A DNA stretch of 64,000 bases from DATKFM01 sp046154965 (GTDB lineage Bacteria > Pseudomonadota > Alphaproteobacteria > Dongiales > Dongiaceae): NCBI GenBank assembly GCA_046154965.1, contig JBJXDY010000055.1, positions 62,001 to 126,000 of the forward strand. The letters are read 5' to 3'. Numbering within the stretch: position 1 is the stretch's first letter; the number at the start of each line of letters is the position of its first letter. Position numbers and translations under genes: made by a program. Below the pieces are notes generated by a model. It had not been told where the DNA came from. It did not search any database and saw only the letters and a program-made list of their open reading frames with translations. Below are positions 44,476-52,550 of this stretch, in pieces.

Positions 44476-46158
44476 ATGTCAGCGCCCAAGGCCGCTGCCG
44501 CCAAGCCGCCGATCACCATGTTCGGCCCGGATTTTCCCTTTGCCTATGATGATTGGGTGAAGCACCCGGCCGGGCTGGGGAAGGTGCCGGCGGAACGCCA
44601 CGGCACGGAGGTGGCTGTTATCGGCGCCGGCATCGCCGGGCTGCTGAGCGCCTTCGAGCTGATGAAGCTGGGGCTGAAGCCGGTGGTTTATGAGGCCGGG
44701 CGGCTGGGCGGCCGGCTGCGGTCGGTGCCGTTCGAGGGCGCGGAAGGCGTAATCGCCGAATTGGGCGCCATGCGCTTTCCCGTGTCTTCCACCACCTTCT
44801 ACCACTATCTCGCCATGGCTGGCCTGGAGACCAAACCGTTTCCCAATCCGCTGTCGCCGGCCACGCCTTCCACCGTGATCGATCTTGAGGGCGAGCCGAT
44901 CTATGTGGAGAAACCCGAAGACCTGCCGCGCATCTTCAAGGAGGTGGAAGCGGCCTGGAACGAGGCGCTGGAGCATGGCGCGCAATTCTCCGCCATGCAG
45001 GACGCCATGCGCCGCCGCGACGTGGCCAAGGTCAAGTCGATCTGGAATTCCCTGATCCCGATCTGGGACGAGCGCAGCTTCTACGGCTTCGTCGCCACAT
45101 CCGACGCCTTCGCGCGGCGCAGCTACCGCCACCGCGAGATCTTCGGCCAGGTGGGCTTCGGCACCGGCGGCTGGGACACGGACTTCCCCAACTCCATGCT
45201 GGAGATCCTGCGCGTGGTTTATACCGACCAGGACAGCCACCAGCGGCTGGTGGTGGGCGGTGTCGAGCAATTGCCGCGCCGCCTATGGAAGATGGCGCCG
45301 GATCATGCCGTGCATTGGCCGTCGGGCACCTCGCTGGATGCGCTGCATGGCGGCGGCCCGCGGCCGGGCGTTTCCCGCATCGCCCGGGACGACGATGACG
45401 GCAAGTTCCTGATCACCGACCGCTGGGGCGACACCCGCCGCTTTGACGCGGTGGTGTGCACTTGCCAGACTTGGCTGATGTCGACGACCATCGAGACCGA
45501 GGAGCGGCTGTTCCCGCAGAAGCTCTGGATGGCCATGGACCGCACCCACTACATGCAGTCCTCCAAGACCTTTGTCATGGTGGATCGGCCGTTCTGGAAC
45601 GCGCGCGATGCCAAGACCGGCCGCTATGTCATGAGCCAGACCCTGAGCGACCGCCTGACCCGCGGCACCTATCTTTTCGACAATGGCCCCGACAAGCCGG
45701 CGGTGATCTGCCTGTCCTACACCTGGATGGGCGACGCGCTGAAGGTGCTGCCGTTCGGCAAGGAGAAGCGCGTGAAGCTGATGCTGGACGCGCTGCAGAA
45801 GGTCTATCCCAAGCTGGACATTGCTAAGCACATCATCGGCGATCCCATCAGCGTGTCCTGGGAGGCCGATCCGGACTCCCTCGGCGCGTTCAAGGGCAAT
45901 CTGCCGGGACACTACCGCTATCAGCGGCGCATGTTCTGCCACTTCAAGGAACAGAAGGATCTGCCGCCGGCGCAGCGCGGCCTGTTCCTGGCGGGCGATG
46001 ACATCTCCTGGACGGCCGCGTGGGTGGAGGGCGCGGTGCAGAGCGCGCTCAATGCCGTGTGGGGCGTGGTGGATTTCCTGGGCGGCGCCGCGCCGAAGGA
46101 AAACCCGGGCCCCGGCGATCTCTATGACGAAATTCAGCCGCTGGCGCTGCCGGATTGA
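44476..46158 (+). CDS. Flavin monoamine oxidase family, tryptophan 2-monooxygenase-like
   Basis: 560 aa. FAD site EVAVIGAGIAGLLSAFELMK with the GRLGGRLRS loop. It aligns with Pseudomonas savastanoi tryptophan 2-monooxygenase (IaaM, 557 aa) in length and in block order: AELGAMRFP, FGTGGW before an EILR segment, LSYTWMGDALKVL, SLGAFKGNLPG, and AAWVEGAVQSALNAVWGV at the end. IaaM converts tryptophan to indole-3-acetamide. The family also holds L-amino-acid oxidases, so the substrate is open. No indoleacetamide hydrolase gene is nearby. GGGGAGG precedes the ATG. No signal peptide. Confidence 0.85.
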   Translation: MSAPKAAAAKPPITMFGPDFPFAYDDWVKHPAGLGKVPAERHGTEVAVIGAGIAGLLSAFELMKLGLKPVVYEAGRLGGRLRSVPFEGAEGVIAELGAMRFPVSSTTFYHYLAMAGLETKPFPNPLSPATPSTVIDLEGEPIYVEKPEDLPRIFKEVEAAWNEALEHGAQFSAMQDAMRRRDVAKVKSIWNSLIPIWDERSFYGFVATSDAFARRSYRHREIFGQVGFGTGGWDTDFPNSMLEILRVVYTDQDSHQRLVVGGVEQLPRRLWKMAPDHAVHWPSGTSLDALHGGGPRPGVSRIARDDDDGKFLITDRWGDTRRFDAVVCTCQTWLMSTTIETEERLFPQKLWMAMDRTHYMQSSKTFVMVDRPFWNARDAKTGRYVMSQTLSDRLTRGTYLFDNGPDKPAVICLSYTWMGDALKVLPFGKEKRVKLMLDALQKVYPKLDIAKHIIGDPISVSWEADPDSLGAFKGNLPGHYRYQRRMFCHFKEQKDLPPAQRGLFLAGDDISWTAAWVEGAVQSALNAVWGVVDFLGGAAPKENPGPGDLYDEIQPLALPD

Positions 46159-46262
46159 GGTGGATCAAGGCATCTATTCAGCCAGTCGCTTTCTCTGTGC
46201 GAATTCTTGCGAAGGGCTGCGGATGCCGCCGTGGCCGCGGGCAACCGACAGAGTGTGCGATC

Positions 46263-46508
46263 ATGCAAATCAAGCGCGTTGTTCAGATAATGCCGGCCCC
46301 CGGCTGGCGGGCGAAGTTCTCGGTGCCAGGTCAGGAGAAGACGGAGCCGCTCGTTTGCTGGGGCCTGGTGGAAAACATGGACTGTGAAACGCGGATCTGC
46401 GGTTTTGTCGCGCCCATCGCTGGCGCGATTCGCGAGCCCTGCGAATCGCTCGCTCACTTCCGCGGCTATGTGCATCACGGCGAGCATGTCACGCTGAGCG
46501 GCCATTGA
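46263..46508 (+). CDS. Small hypothetical protein (81 aa)
   Basis: Starts at the ATG at 46263 (MQIKRVVQIMPAPGWRAKFS), with the block EPLVCWGLVE. Four cysteines (VCW, DCETRIC, PCES) could bind a metal. I recall no named family, but the IMPAPGW...EPLVCW pattern is compact and protein-like, and codon use matches the genome. It follows the flavoprotein gene by about 100 nt; the longer frame from 46155 overlaps that gene and is not used. Confidence 0.6.
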   Translation: MQIKRVVQIMPAPGWRAKFSVPGQEKTEPLVCWGLVENMDCETRICGFVAPIAGAIREPCESLAHFRGYVHHGEHVTLSGH

Positions 46509-46584
46509 GCTTGCCCACGAGCGGAATCGACGGGTAGCGTTCGAACCGTCCGCTTAACGCGTGCGCGCTCGGAGGTCAGATTCG

Positions 46585-46872
46585 ATGGCTGCCTATCTCA
46601 TTGCCGATGTGAATGTGGAGAACGCCGACATATACGCTGAGTATCGCCGTCAGGTGCTGCCGCTGATCGAGCGCCATGGCGGAGAATTCATCGTGCGCGG
46701 CAGCGCGCACGAGACGCTGGAAGGCGACTGGCGCCCCGCGCGCCTGGTCACTATCGAGTTCCCGAGCATGGCCGTGCTCAAGCAATGGTATGGCTCGCCG
46801 GAGTATAAGAAGCTGATCGAGCTTCGCCAGAATGCTCCACGCGGCTCGCTGGTGGCGGTGGAAGGCGCTTGA
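46585..46872 (+). CDS. DUF1330 family protein
   Basis: 95 aa, the typical size. MAAYLIADVNVENADIYAEY, then HGGEFIVRGSAHETLEGDW, and EFPSMAVLKQWYGSPEYKKL are the DUF1330 signature, a ferredoxin-like dimeric alpha/beta-barrel of unknown function. GGAGG lies shortly upstream of the ATG at 46585. Confidence 0.92.
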   Translation: MAAYLIADVNVENADIYAEYRRQVLPLIERHGGEFIVRGSAHETLEGDWRPARLVTIEFPSMAVLKQWYGSPEYKKLIELRQNAPRGSLVAVEGA

Positions 46873-46875
46873 ACG

Positions 46876-46901
46876 AAAAAGCGGCGGGTTGTGCCCGCCG
46901 C
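46876..46901 (-). terminator. Rho-independent terminator after the acid phosphatase gene
   Basis: On the minus strand GCGGCGGG and CCCGCCGC form an 8-bp stem with a short loop followed by TTTTTCG. It lies about 37 nt past the stop at 46938 and also sits directly after the convergent DUF1330 gene. Confidence 0.8.
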
Positions 46902-46937
46902 CTTCGAATGCCTCAATCAGAAACCTTCAGAGCGATG

Positions 46938-47840
46938 TTACGGCCCCGGCCAGCTGGTCAGGGCGTCGCGCTTGGCTTTGCGCTTTTCGTCGTTGCCCAG
47001 CTTGAAGTCGTTGTTGTAGGGCGTGGACTCGAAAGAGCCGTAGGTCGGATTGGCGATCACGATCCATTCCTTGCCCCAATGGGCCGCATTCGCCTCGAAG
47101 ACCTGCAGCCGTTCGGCGTCCGTGCCCTTGAAATCATCGGTGAAGTCGCTGAAATTGTCGCCGATGTTCAGCAGCACGCGATAGTTGGCCGCCACATGGG
47201 CGCGGCGCGTGCTCTTGGCCGATTTCCATTCCTCCTTCTCGCCCTTCACCAGGATGGTGTCCATCTTGTCATCGAGCGGAAAGCCGTACTTCGCCAGGTT
47301 CTCACGCGTCGCTGCCTCTTCCTCCACGACTCGATTGGTGACATAGAAGACCTTCACGCCCTTCTTGGCGGCATACTGCGTGAACTCCAGGGCGCCGGGA
47401 ATGGGCCGGGATGTCTGCGAGTTGACGAAGCTGGTCCAGGTCTTGGGGTCGAACCCCGTGCCGGCCGTCACGTTCCAGGCCTGATAGTCGGAATTGTCCA
47501 GCACGGTCTCATCCACGTCGAGAATGACCGCCGGCGGCAGGTTCCGGTAGCTTCCGGTCTGCTCCGCCGGCACGCCGGTCCATTTGCGGTTGGCCAGCGC
47601 CTGGTCCAGGCGGATCATTGCCAGCTTATATGCCGTCCAGGCATTACCCTTGAATTCCACCGATCGCTGGGTCCACAGCACGGCGTTCAGATTGTCATTG
47701 GCGGAAACGGCCGCCATTGCCTGTTCCTGCGTCTCCTCGTCCTGCGATGCGCAGGCCGTAAGGCCGAGTGTCAGGCTGAAAGCCAGGAGCAGCGCCATCG
47801 GGCGCCGCGTCTTGCGGCTGATTTCAAGTACCACGGTCAT
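46938..47840 (-). CDS. Acid phosphatase lipoprotein, HAD class IIIB / e(P4) type
   Basis: 300 aa. The lipoprotein signal ends in TLGLTAC. The HAD nucleophile motif AVILDVDETVLDNS (DxDxT) is followed by the Thr motif FYVTNRV, a catalytic Lys region and the acidic motif NIGDNFSDF. Homologues such as Haemophilus e(P4) dephosphorylate nucleotides at the cell surface or periplasm. WTQRSVEFKGNAWTAYKLA is a family block before the core. I chose the ATG at 47840, with GGAGGAGAG just upstream. Confidence 0.92.
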   Translation of the reverse strand: MTVVLEISRKTRRPMALLLAFSLTLGLTACASQDEETQEQAMAAVSANDNLNAVLWTQRSVEFKGNAWTAYKLAMIRLDQALANRKWTGVPAEQTGSYRNLPPAVILDVDETVLDNSDYQAWNVTAGTGFDPKTWTSFVNSQTSRPIPGALEFTQYAAKKGVKVFYVTNRVVEEEAATRENLAKYGFPLDDKMDTILVKGEKEEWKSAKSTRRAHVAANYRVLLNIGDNFSDFTDDFKGTDAERLQVFEANAAHWGKEWIVIANPTYGSFESTPYNNDFKLGNDEKRKAKRDALTSWPGP

Positions 47841-47904
47841 TTCTCTCCTCCTTCTCACAGTCTGTCCGATGAACTGACTGCAGGAACACAAAATTGAAGT
47901 ATGT

Positions 47905-47916
47905 CGAAACGTTTCG
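47905..47916. promoter_or_regulatory. LacI-like operator palindrome
   Basis: CGAAACGTTTCG is a perfect 12-bp palindrome, like LacI/GalR-family sites, in the 300-bp gap (47841-48140) between the divergent phosphatase and sugar dehydrogenase genes. The rest of the gap is fairly AT-rich with no gene. No LacI-family gene is in the window. Confidence 0.35.
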
Positions 47917-48140
47917 CTGCGCCAATAGTTGGAATGATGGTGTGGCGATGCTCAACCTAGCACAACGGTTTCTTGCCAGACCAATCTTTGCAATGGTTGG
48001 TATTGCAGTGCAGTACAGGTTTTGTGTGCCGTACCATAATTAAATTACACAATTGCATCGCATCTCGAATGCGGCGTTAAATAGTGCGGCGCGTATTGAG
48101 CGCGAAATTCAAGAAATCGTTCGTCTGAGAGGAGGCATTA

Positions 48141-49406
48141 ATGAGGACCGGATCGCCAATCTTCCCGGCTTTCCTGCTTGGTCTCGCGGCGGCTCTCGTA
48201 CCGGCGGGAGCTTCAGCCGATAACATGGAGAAGCTCGGGCAATTCAAAACCACCGGCACATCGATGGATATGGAGATGATCCCGCAGGCGGGCAATTATG
48301 CCGATGGCCTGAAGGCGAATCTTGAGCGCATCAAGATGCCGGCGGGATTCAAGATCGGACTTTACGCCGTGGTACCCGACGCCCGCCATATGGCCATCGG
48401 GCCGTCCACCGGCATGGTCTTCGTCGGTACCCGCAAGACGAAGGTCTGGGCGGTCACCGACCGTAACAAGGACCGGGTCGCCGATGAGGTCAAGGTGTTC
48501 GCCCCGTCGGTTGAATTCGTCCTGCCCAACGGCGTTTGCTTCACCAAGGATGGCTTCCTGTATGTCGTCGAGCAGAACCGCGTGCTGCTGTTCCCGGCGG
48601 CCGAGTTCTTCTATGAGGGGCCGGACGTGGTGGCGGTGCCGATCGTCGAGCAGGGCAAGCTGATCCCCGTGGAAGAAGAGTCCTATAACCACACCGCGCG
48701 CGTTTGCGATATCGGGCCGGACAACAAGCTCTATGTTTCGCTGGGCCAGCCTTTCAACGTCTTCGGTCCGGAAAAAATGGACCTCTACAACGAGGTCGGC
48801 ATCGGCGGCATCATCCGCATGGAACGTGACGGCAAGAAGCGGGAGGTATTCGTCCGCGGCGTCCGGAATTCGGTGGGCCAGGACTTCAATCCCGCCAACG
48901 GCGAACTATGGTTCACCGACAACCAGGTCGACGGCATGGGCGATGACATTCCGCCGGGCGAACTGAACCGGATTACCGCCGCCGGGCAGCATTTCGGCTT
49001 CCCGTGGTATGGCGGCGGCAAGATCCGCACTGAGGAGTACAAGACATCCGATCCGCCGGCTGATGCAGTGTTCCCGCAGATCGAGCAGGCCGCCCATGCG
49101 GCCGATCTCGGCATGATGTTCTATACCGGCAAGATGTTCCCGAAGGAGTATCATGGCGGCATCTTCAGCGCCCAGCATGGCTCCTGGAACCGCACGACGC
49201 CGGTGGGCGCGCGCGTCATGTTCACGAAACTGAACGACGACGGGTCGGCGGCCGAGAGCAAGCCCTTTGCCGAGGGCTGGCTCGATGAATCGACCGGCGA
49301 GTATCTCGGCCGTCCGGTGGATGTGGCCCAGCTTCCCGACGGATCGATTCTGGTTTCCGACGATACGGCGGGCGCGATCTATCGCATCTGGTACGAAGCG
49401 CCGTAG
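48141..49406 (+). CDS. PQQ-type sugar dehydrogenase (soluble GDH/sorbosone dehydrogenase fold), exported
   Basis: 421 aa with a signal peptide (PAFLLGLAAALVPAGASA). The six-bladed propeller blocks include FVLPNGVCFTKDGFLYVVEQ, DIGPDNKLYVSLGQPFNVFG, RGVRNSVGQDFNPANGELWF, NRITAAGQHFGFPWYGGG and FSAQHGSWNRTTPVGARV. The substrate is probably an aldose or related carbohydrate; PQQ use is family inference, and no PQQ-synthesis genes are seen. GAGAGGAGG lies before the ATG. A cytochrome c gene follows by 68 nt and is a likely electron acceptor. Confidence 0.88.
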   Translation: MRTGSPIFPAFLLGLAAALVPAGASADNMEKLGQFKTTGTSMDMEMIPQAGNYADGLKANLERIKMPAGFKIGLYAVVPDARHMAIGPSTGMVFVGTRKTKVWAVTDRNKDRVADEVKVFAPSVEFVLPNGVCFTKDGFLYVVEQNRVLLFPAAEFFYEGPDVVAVPIVEQGKLIPVEEESYNHTARVCDIGPDNKLYVSLGQPFNVFGPEKMDLYNEVGIGGIIRMERDGKKREVFVRGVRNSVGQDFNPANGELWFTDNQVDGMGDDIPPGELNRITAAGQHFGFPWYGGGKIRTEEYKTSDPPADAVFPQIEQAAHAADLGMMFYTGKMFPKEYHGGIFSAQHGSWNRTTPVGARVMFTKLNDDGSAAESKPFAEGWLDESTGEYLGRPVDVAQLPDGSILVSDDTAGAIYRIWYEAP

Positions 49407-49474
49407 GGCTTGGATGGGTGCGGCGCCCGGATAGATTCCCGGGCGTCGATTTTCTTGTGTAGAGGGAAAACGCG

Positions 49475-49837
49475 ATGCCGACACAGCACCGCAAACACCT
49501 GCCTCCAATCCAGGCCCTGGCTTTTCTGTTTGCATTTGGCGCTGCGACCGCCGGAATCCATTCCGCCGCCCTGGCCGCCGACGCCGCTGCGGGGAAGAAA
49601 GAGGCCAAGAAGTGCCAAGCCTGCCACGGCATCGACGGCATTTCCAAGCAGGCCCATGTGCCGCACATTGCCGGCGAGAGCGATATCTATCTGATCAAGC
49701 AGCTCAAGGCCTTCCGGTCCGGCGAACGCCAGGACCCGCAAATGTCCGTTATGGCCAAGCCACTGAGCGATGAGGATATCGCCAATCTGGCCGCCTGGTA
49801 CTCCAGCATCAAGATTACCGTCACCTTGCCCGATTAG
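49475..49837 (+). CDS. Class I cytochrome c (c553-like), periplasmic
   Basis: 120 aa with a signal peptide (IQALAFLFAFGAATAGIHSA). One haem site, KCQACHGIDG, and a likely axial Met in QMSVMAKPLSDEDIANLAAW. It closely follows the sugar dehydrogenase gene on the same strand, so it probably takes electrons from it to a terminal oxidase. Confidence 0.92.
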   Translation: MPTQHRKHLPPIQALAFLFAFGAATAGIHSAALAADAAAGKKEAKKCQACHGIDGISKQAHVPHIAGESDIYLIKQLKAFRSGERQDPQMSVMAKPLSDEDIANLAAWYSSIKITVTLPD

Positions 49838-49908
49838 CCTGACGGCGCCCAGATCCGGCTCCGCGGCTCTGTCCTTGAACCGCCGCCGATATCCAGCGAC
49901 AAATCGAC

Positions 49909-50892
49909 ATGGCTATCTTGCTCACCGGCGCCGCCGGCTTCATCGGCTATCATACCGCCCTTCGCCTGCTGGATCGCGGGGAGGAGGTCATCGGCGTCGA
50001 CAATGTTAATGACTATTACGATCCGCGCCTGAAGGAAGCGCGGCTGGTGCAACTCCGGAAACGCAACAACTTCTCGTTTCATCGCGCTGACCTATCCGAC
50101 CGGGCGGCCATGGGGGCGATCGCCGCGGCGGCGCCCGATGTCGACCAGATCGTGCATCTCGCCGCCCAGGCCGGCGTCCGCTATTCCCTGATCAATCCGC
50201 AGGCCTATGTCGACAGCAATGTCACCGGGCAGCTTGTCATGCTGGAACTGGCGCGCAAGCTCAACCGGCTCCGGCATTTCGTCTATGCCAGCTCCTCGTC
50301 GGTCTACGGCGCCAACACGAAACTGCCGTTCTCGGTCACCGACCCAGTAGACAAACCGATTTCGCTCTATGCGGCGACTAAACGCGCTGGTGAGTTGCTG
50401 AGCCTGAGCCATAGCCGCCTCTACCGCCTGCCGATGACGGGCCTGCGGTTTTTCACCGTCTATGGCCCCTGGGGGCGGCCGGACATGTCGCTGTTCATCT
50501 TCACCAAGGCGATCCTGGCCGGCGAACCGATCCGGGTGTTCAACCAGGGCGAGATGAAGCGGGATTTCACTTATGTCGATGATATCGCGGACGGTGTTGT
50601 CGCGGCGCTCGATCATCCGCCTGAAGTCACGGCCGAAGGCGAGCCGCCGCACCGGCTGTACAATCTCGGCAACCACCGTTGCGAGCCGCTGATGCGGTTC
50701 ATCGAAGTGATCGCGAAGAATTGCGGCAAGAAGGCGAAGCTGGACTTGCAGCCGATGCAGCCCGGCGATGTGCGGGAGACTTTCGCCGATATCGAGAGTT
50801 CGACGCGGGATCTGGGCTTCACCCCCAAGACGTCAATCGACGAGGGCGTGCCGCGCTTTGTCGCCTGGTACCGGGACTATCACGGCGTCTAA
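49909..50892 (+). CDS. NAD-dependent epimerase, probable UDP-glucuronate 4-epimerase
   Basis: 327 aa extended SDR. NAD motif LLTGAAGFIGYHTALRLL, the block VDNVNDYYDPRLKEARL typical of UDP-glucuronate 4-epimerases, AAQAGVRYS, catalytic SSSSVYG with YAATKRAGE, and RFFTVYGPWGRPDM. It makes UDP-galacturonate for surface polysaccharide. It stands alone with no glycosyltransferases nearby, and converges with the cbb3 operon. Confidence 0.92.
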   Translation: MAILLTGAAGFIGYHTALRLLDRGEEVIGVDNVNDYYDPRLKEARLVQLRKRNNFSFHRADLSDRAAMGAIAAAAPDVDQIVHLAAQAGVRYSLINPQAYVDSNVTGQLVMLELARKLNRLRHFVYASSSSVYGANTKLPFSVTDPVDKPISLYAATKRAGELLSLSHSRLYRLPMTGLRFFTVYGPWGRPDMSLFIFTKAILAGEPIRVFNQGEMKRDFTYVDDIADGVVAALDHPPEVTAEGEPPHRLYNLGNHRCEPLMRFIEVIAKNCGKKAKLDLQPMQPGDVRETFADIESSTRDLGFTPKTSIDEGVPRFVAWYRDYHGV

Positions 50893-50902
50893 CGCGTGGC
50901 GA

Positions 50903-51082
50903 TCAGCAGAGCGCCTCGATCAGGGCCCGGAAATCGGATTCGCCATCAGTGGCAATGTAAATGAGAGCGCCATTGGCCAGCAGCATGACGACGAAGGCGG
51001 TCAACATGATTGCCAACACATGCCAGCCCGAAAGCGGCTTTCCCGCGCCGGCCGGCGGCATTTCATTGTCTCTGAGGGCCAT
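50903..51082 (-). CDS. Shortened FixH-like small membrane protein
   Basis: 59 aa, below the usual ORF cut-off. After MPPAGAGKPLSGWHVLAI comes one membrane helix (MLTAFVVMLLANGALIYIAT), which matches the N-terminal anchor of FixH/CcoH. The usual periplasmic domain of about 100 residues is missing: the protein ends DFRALIEALC 10 nt before the convergent epimerase stop. The start is either 51082 (overlapping ccoG) or 51061, one base past the ccoG stop. FixH proteins help assemble cbb3 oxidase. Position after ccoG supports the identity. The following fixI and fixS genes are absent. Confidence 0.7.
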   Translation of the reverse strand: MALRDNEMPPAGAGKPLSGWHVLAIMLTAFVVMLLANGALIYIATDGESDFRALIEALC

Positions 51083-52532
51083 GGAAATAAGTCCCGTAGC
51101 TGTTGATTTCGCCGTCCTCGACTTCTGACACGATAAAGCTTACCGGCACTGAGGATTCGATATCTGCGCCCGCCGCGGTGCGGACAAAGACCCGGAATGT
51201 GCCGACGCTGTCACCCTTCACCGGCAGCTTCGGCAGCTGGCCGTCATCCTCATGGCCGACGACGCTGATGAACGCACCGTGTAGGCCCTTGAGGCTGAGT
51301 GCGAAGTTGCGGTCCTGGCGTGTCTTGTTGATGATCTTGACCGTATAGCCGTTCTGAATGCCGCCATTGCTGAGTTGCACGAACAGCGGCGCGCGATCCG
51401 GCTGCACCGTCACCTCCAGGCCGCTCCGCAGCAAGAGGGATGTCAGCATGGCGGTCACGCCCGCGAGCAATATGGCGACATAGATGAATGTCCGGGGACG
51501 CAGCAGATGCAGGCTCTCCGGCTCGCGGCGTGTGCGGCAGGCCTGGTTCGACAGCGAGTCGTAGGTGATGAGCTCCTTCGGCCAATTCATCTTTTCCATG
51601 ACGCTGTTGCAGGCGTCGATGCAAAGGCCGCAGCCGATGCAATCGAGCTGCTGGCCTTTGCGGATATCGATCCCCGTGGGGCAGACGCGAACGCAAAGGC
51701 CGCAGTCGATGCAGTGGCCGCGGCCCTCGGGCGACGAGCCGGCCTTGGCCTTGCCCCTTGGCTCGCCGCGCCAGGCTTCGTACGTGACGAGCATCGTGTG
51801 CTCGTCGAACATCGCCGCCTGGAAGCGCGGCCAGGGGCACATATAGATGCAGACCTGCTCACGCGCCCAACCCGCCAGGACGTAGGTCGTGGCCGTAAAC
51901 AGCGCCGTGAAACCGTATACCGTGGAACTCGCCTGGCCGGTAAGGATGTTTCGAACGACCGTCGGTGCGTCGTTGAAGTACATAATCCAGGCGCCACCGG
52001 TGGCGAAGGCGATCAGCAGCCAGGCGCCGTGTTTCATCGCTTTCTTGGCGACCTTGGCGCCGTTGAGCGGCGATTGATCGAGCTTGATGCGCTTGTTGCG
52101 GTCGCCCTCGATGGCGCGCTCCACCCATATGAAAAGATCGGTCCAAACGGTTTGCGGACAGCTGAATCCGCACCACACCCGGCCGAACAGGGACGTCACG
52201 AGGAATAGCGTGATCGCCGCCAGAATCAGAACGGCCGCGAGGTAATAGATTTCCTGCGGCCATATCTCGATCCAGAAGACGTAGATGCGCCGCCCCGGCA
52301 TATCCACCAGCACCGCCTGGTCGGGCGCACCCGGCCCGCGGTCCCAGCGCAGCCAGGGGGTCACGTAGTAGATCGTCAGCAGCAGGCCGAGCACCGCCCA
52401 TTTGAAGCGGCGGAAGAGGCCGGCGATGCGCTGCGGATAGACCTTGACCCGGTCGGCATAGAGCGGCCCCTCGACATGGGTGTAAACCTGCTCGAGCGCG
52501 CCGCTTTCGCCATTGGTCAAGATCTTGTCCAC
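51063..52532 (-). CDS. ccoG: Cytochrome cbb3 oxidase accessory protein CcoG (FixG/RdxA)
   Basis: 489 aa, normal size. Several membrane helices surround WCGFSCPQTVWTD and YMCPWPRFQAAM. Two 4Fe-4S clusters lie in CIDCGLCVRVCP and CIGCGLCIDAC. The C-terminal Ig-like domain (NGYTVKIINKTRQDRNFALS) is typical. CcoG reduces Cu(II) to Cu(I) for CuB insertion into cbb3 oxidase. Follows ccoP by 18 nt. Confidence 0.96.
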   Translation of the reverse strand: MDKILTNGESGALEQVYTHVEGPLYADRVKVYPQRIAGLFRRFKWAVLGLLLTIYYVTPWLRWDRGPGAPDQAVLVDMPGRRIYVFWIEIWPQEIYYLAAVLILAAITLFLVTSLFGRVWCGFSCPQTVWTDLFIWVERAIEGDRNKRIKLDQSPLNGAKVAKKAMKHGAWLLIAFATGGAWIMYFNDAPTVVRNILTGQASSTVYGFTALFTATTYVLAGWAREQVCIYMCPWPRFQAAMFDEHTMLVTYEAWRGEPRGKAKAGSSPEGRGHCIDCGLCVRVCPTGIDIRKGQQLDCIGCGLCIDACNSVMEKMNWPKELITYDSLSNQACRTRREPESLHLLRPRTFIYVAILLAGVTAMLTSLLLRSGLEVTVQPDRAPLFVQLSNGGIQNGYTVKIINKTRQDRNFALSLKGLHGAFISVVGHEDDGQLPKLPVKGDSVGTFRVFVRTAAGADIESSVPVSFIVSEVEDGEINSYGTYFHGPQRQ

Positions 52533-52550
52533 TCCCGGCCCGCTCTCCGG

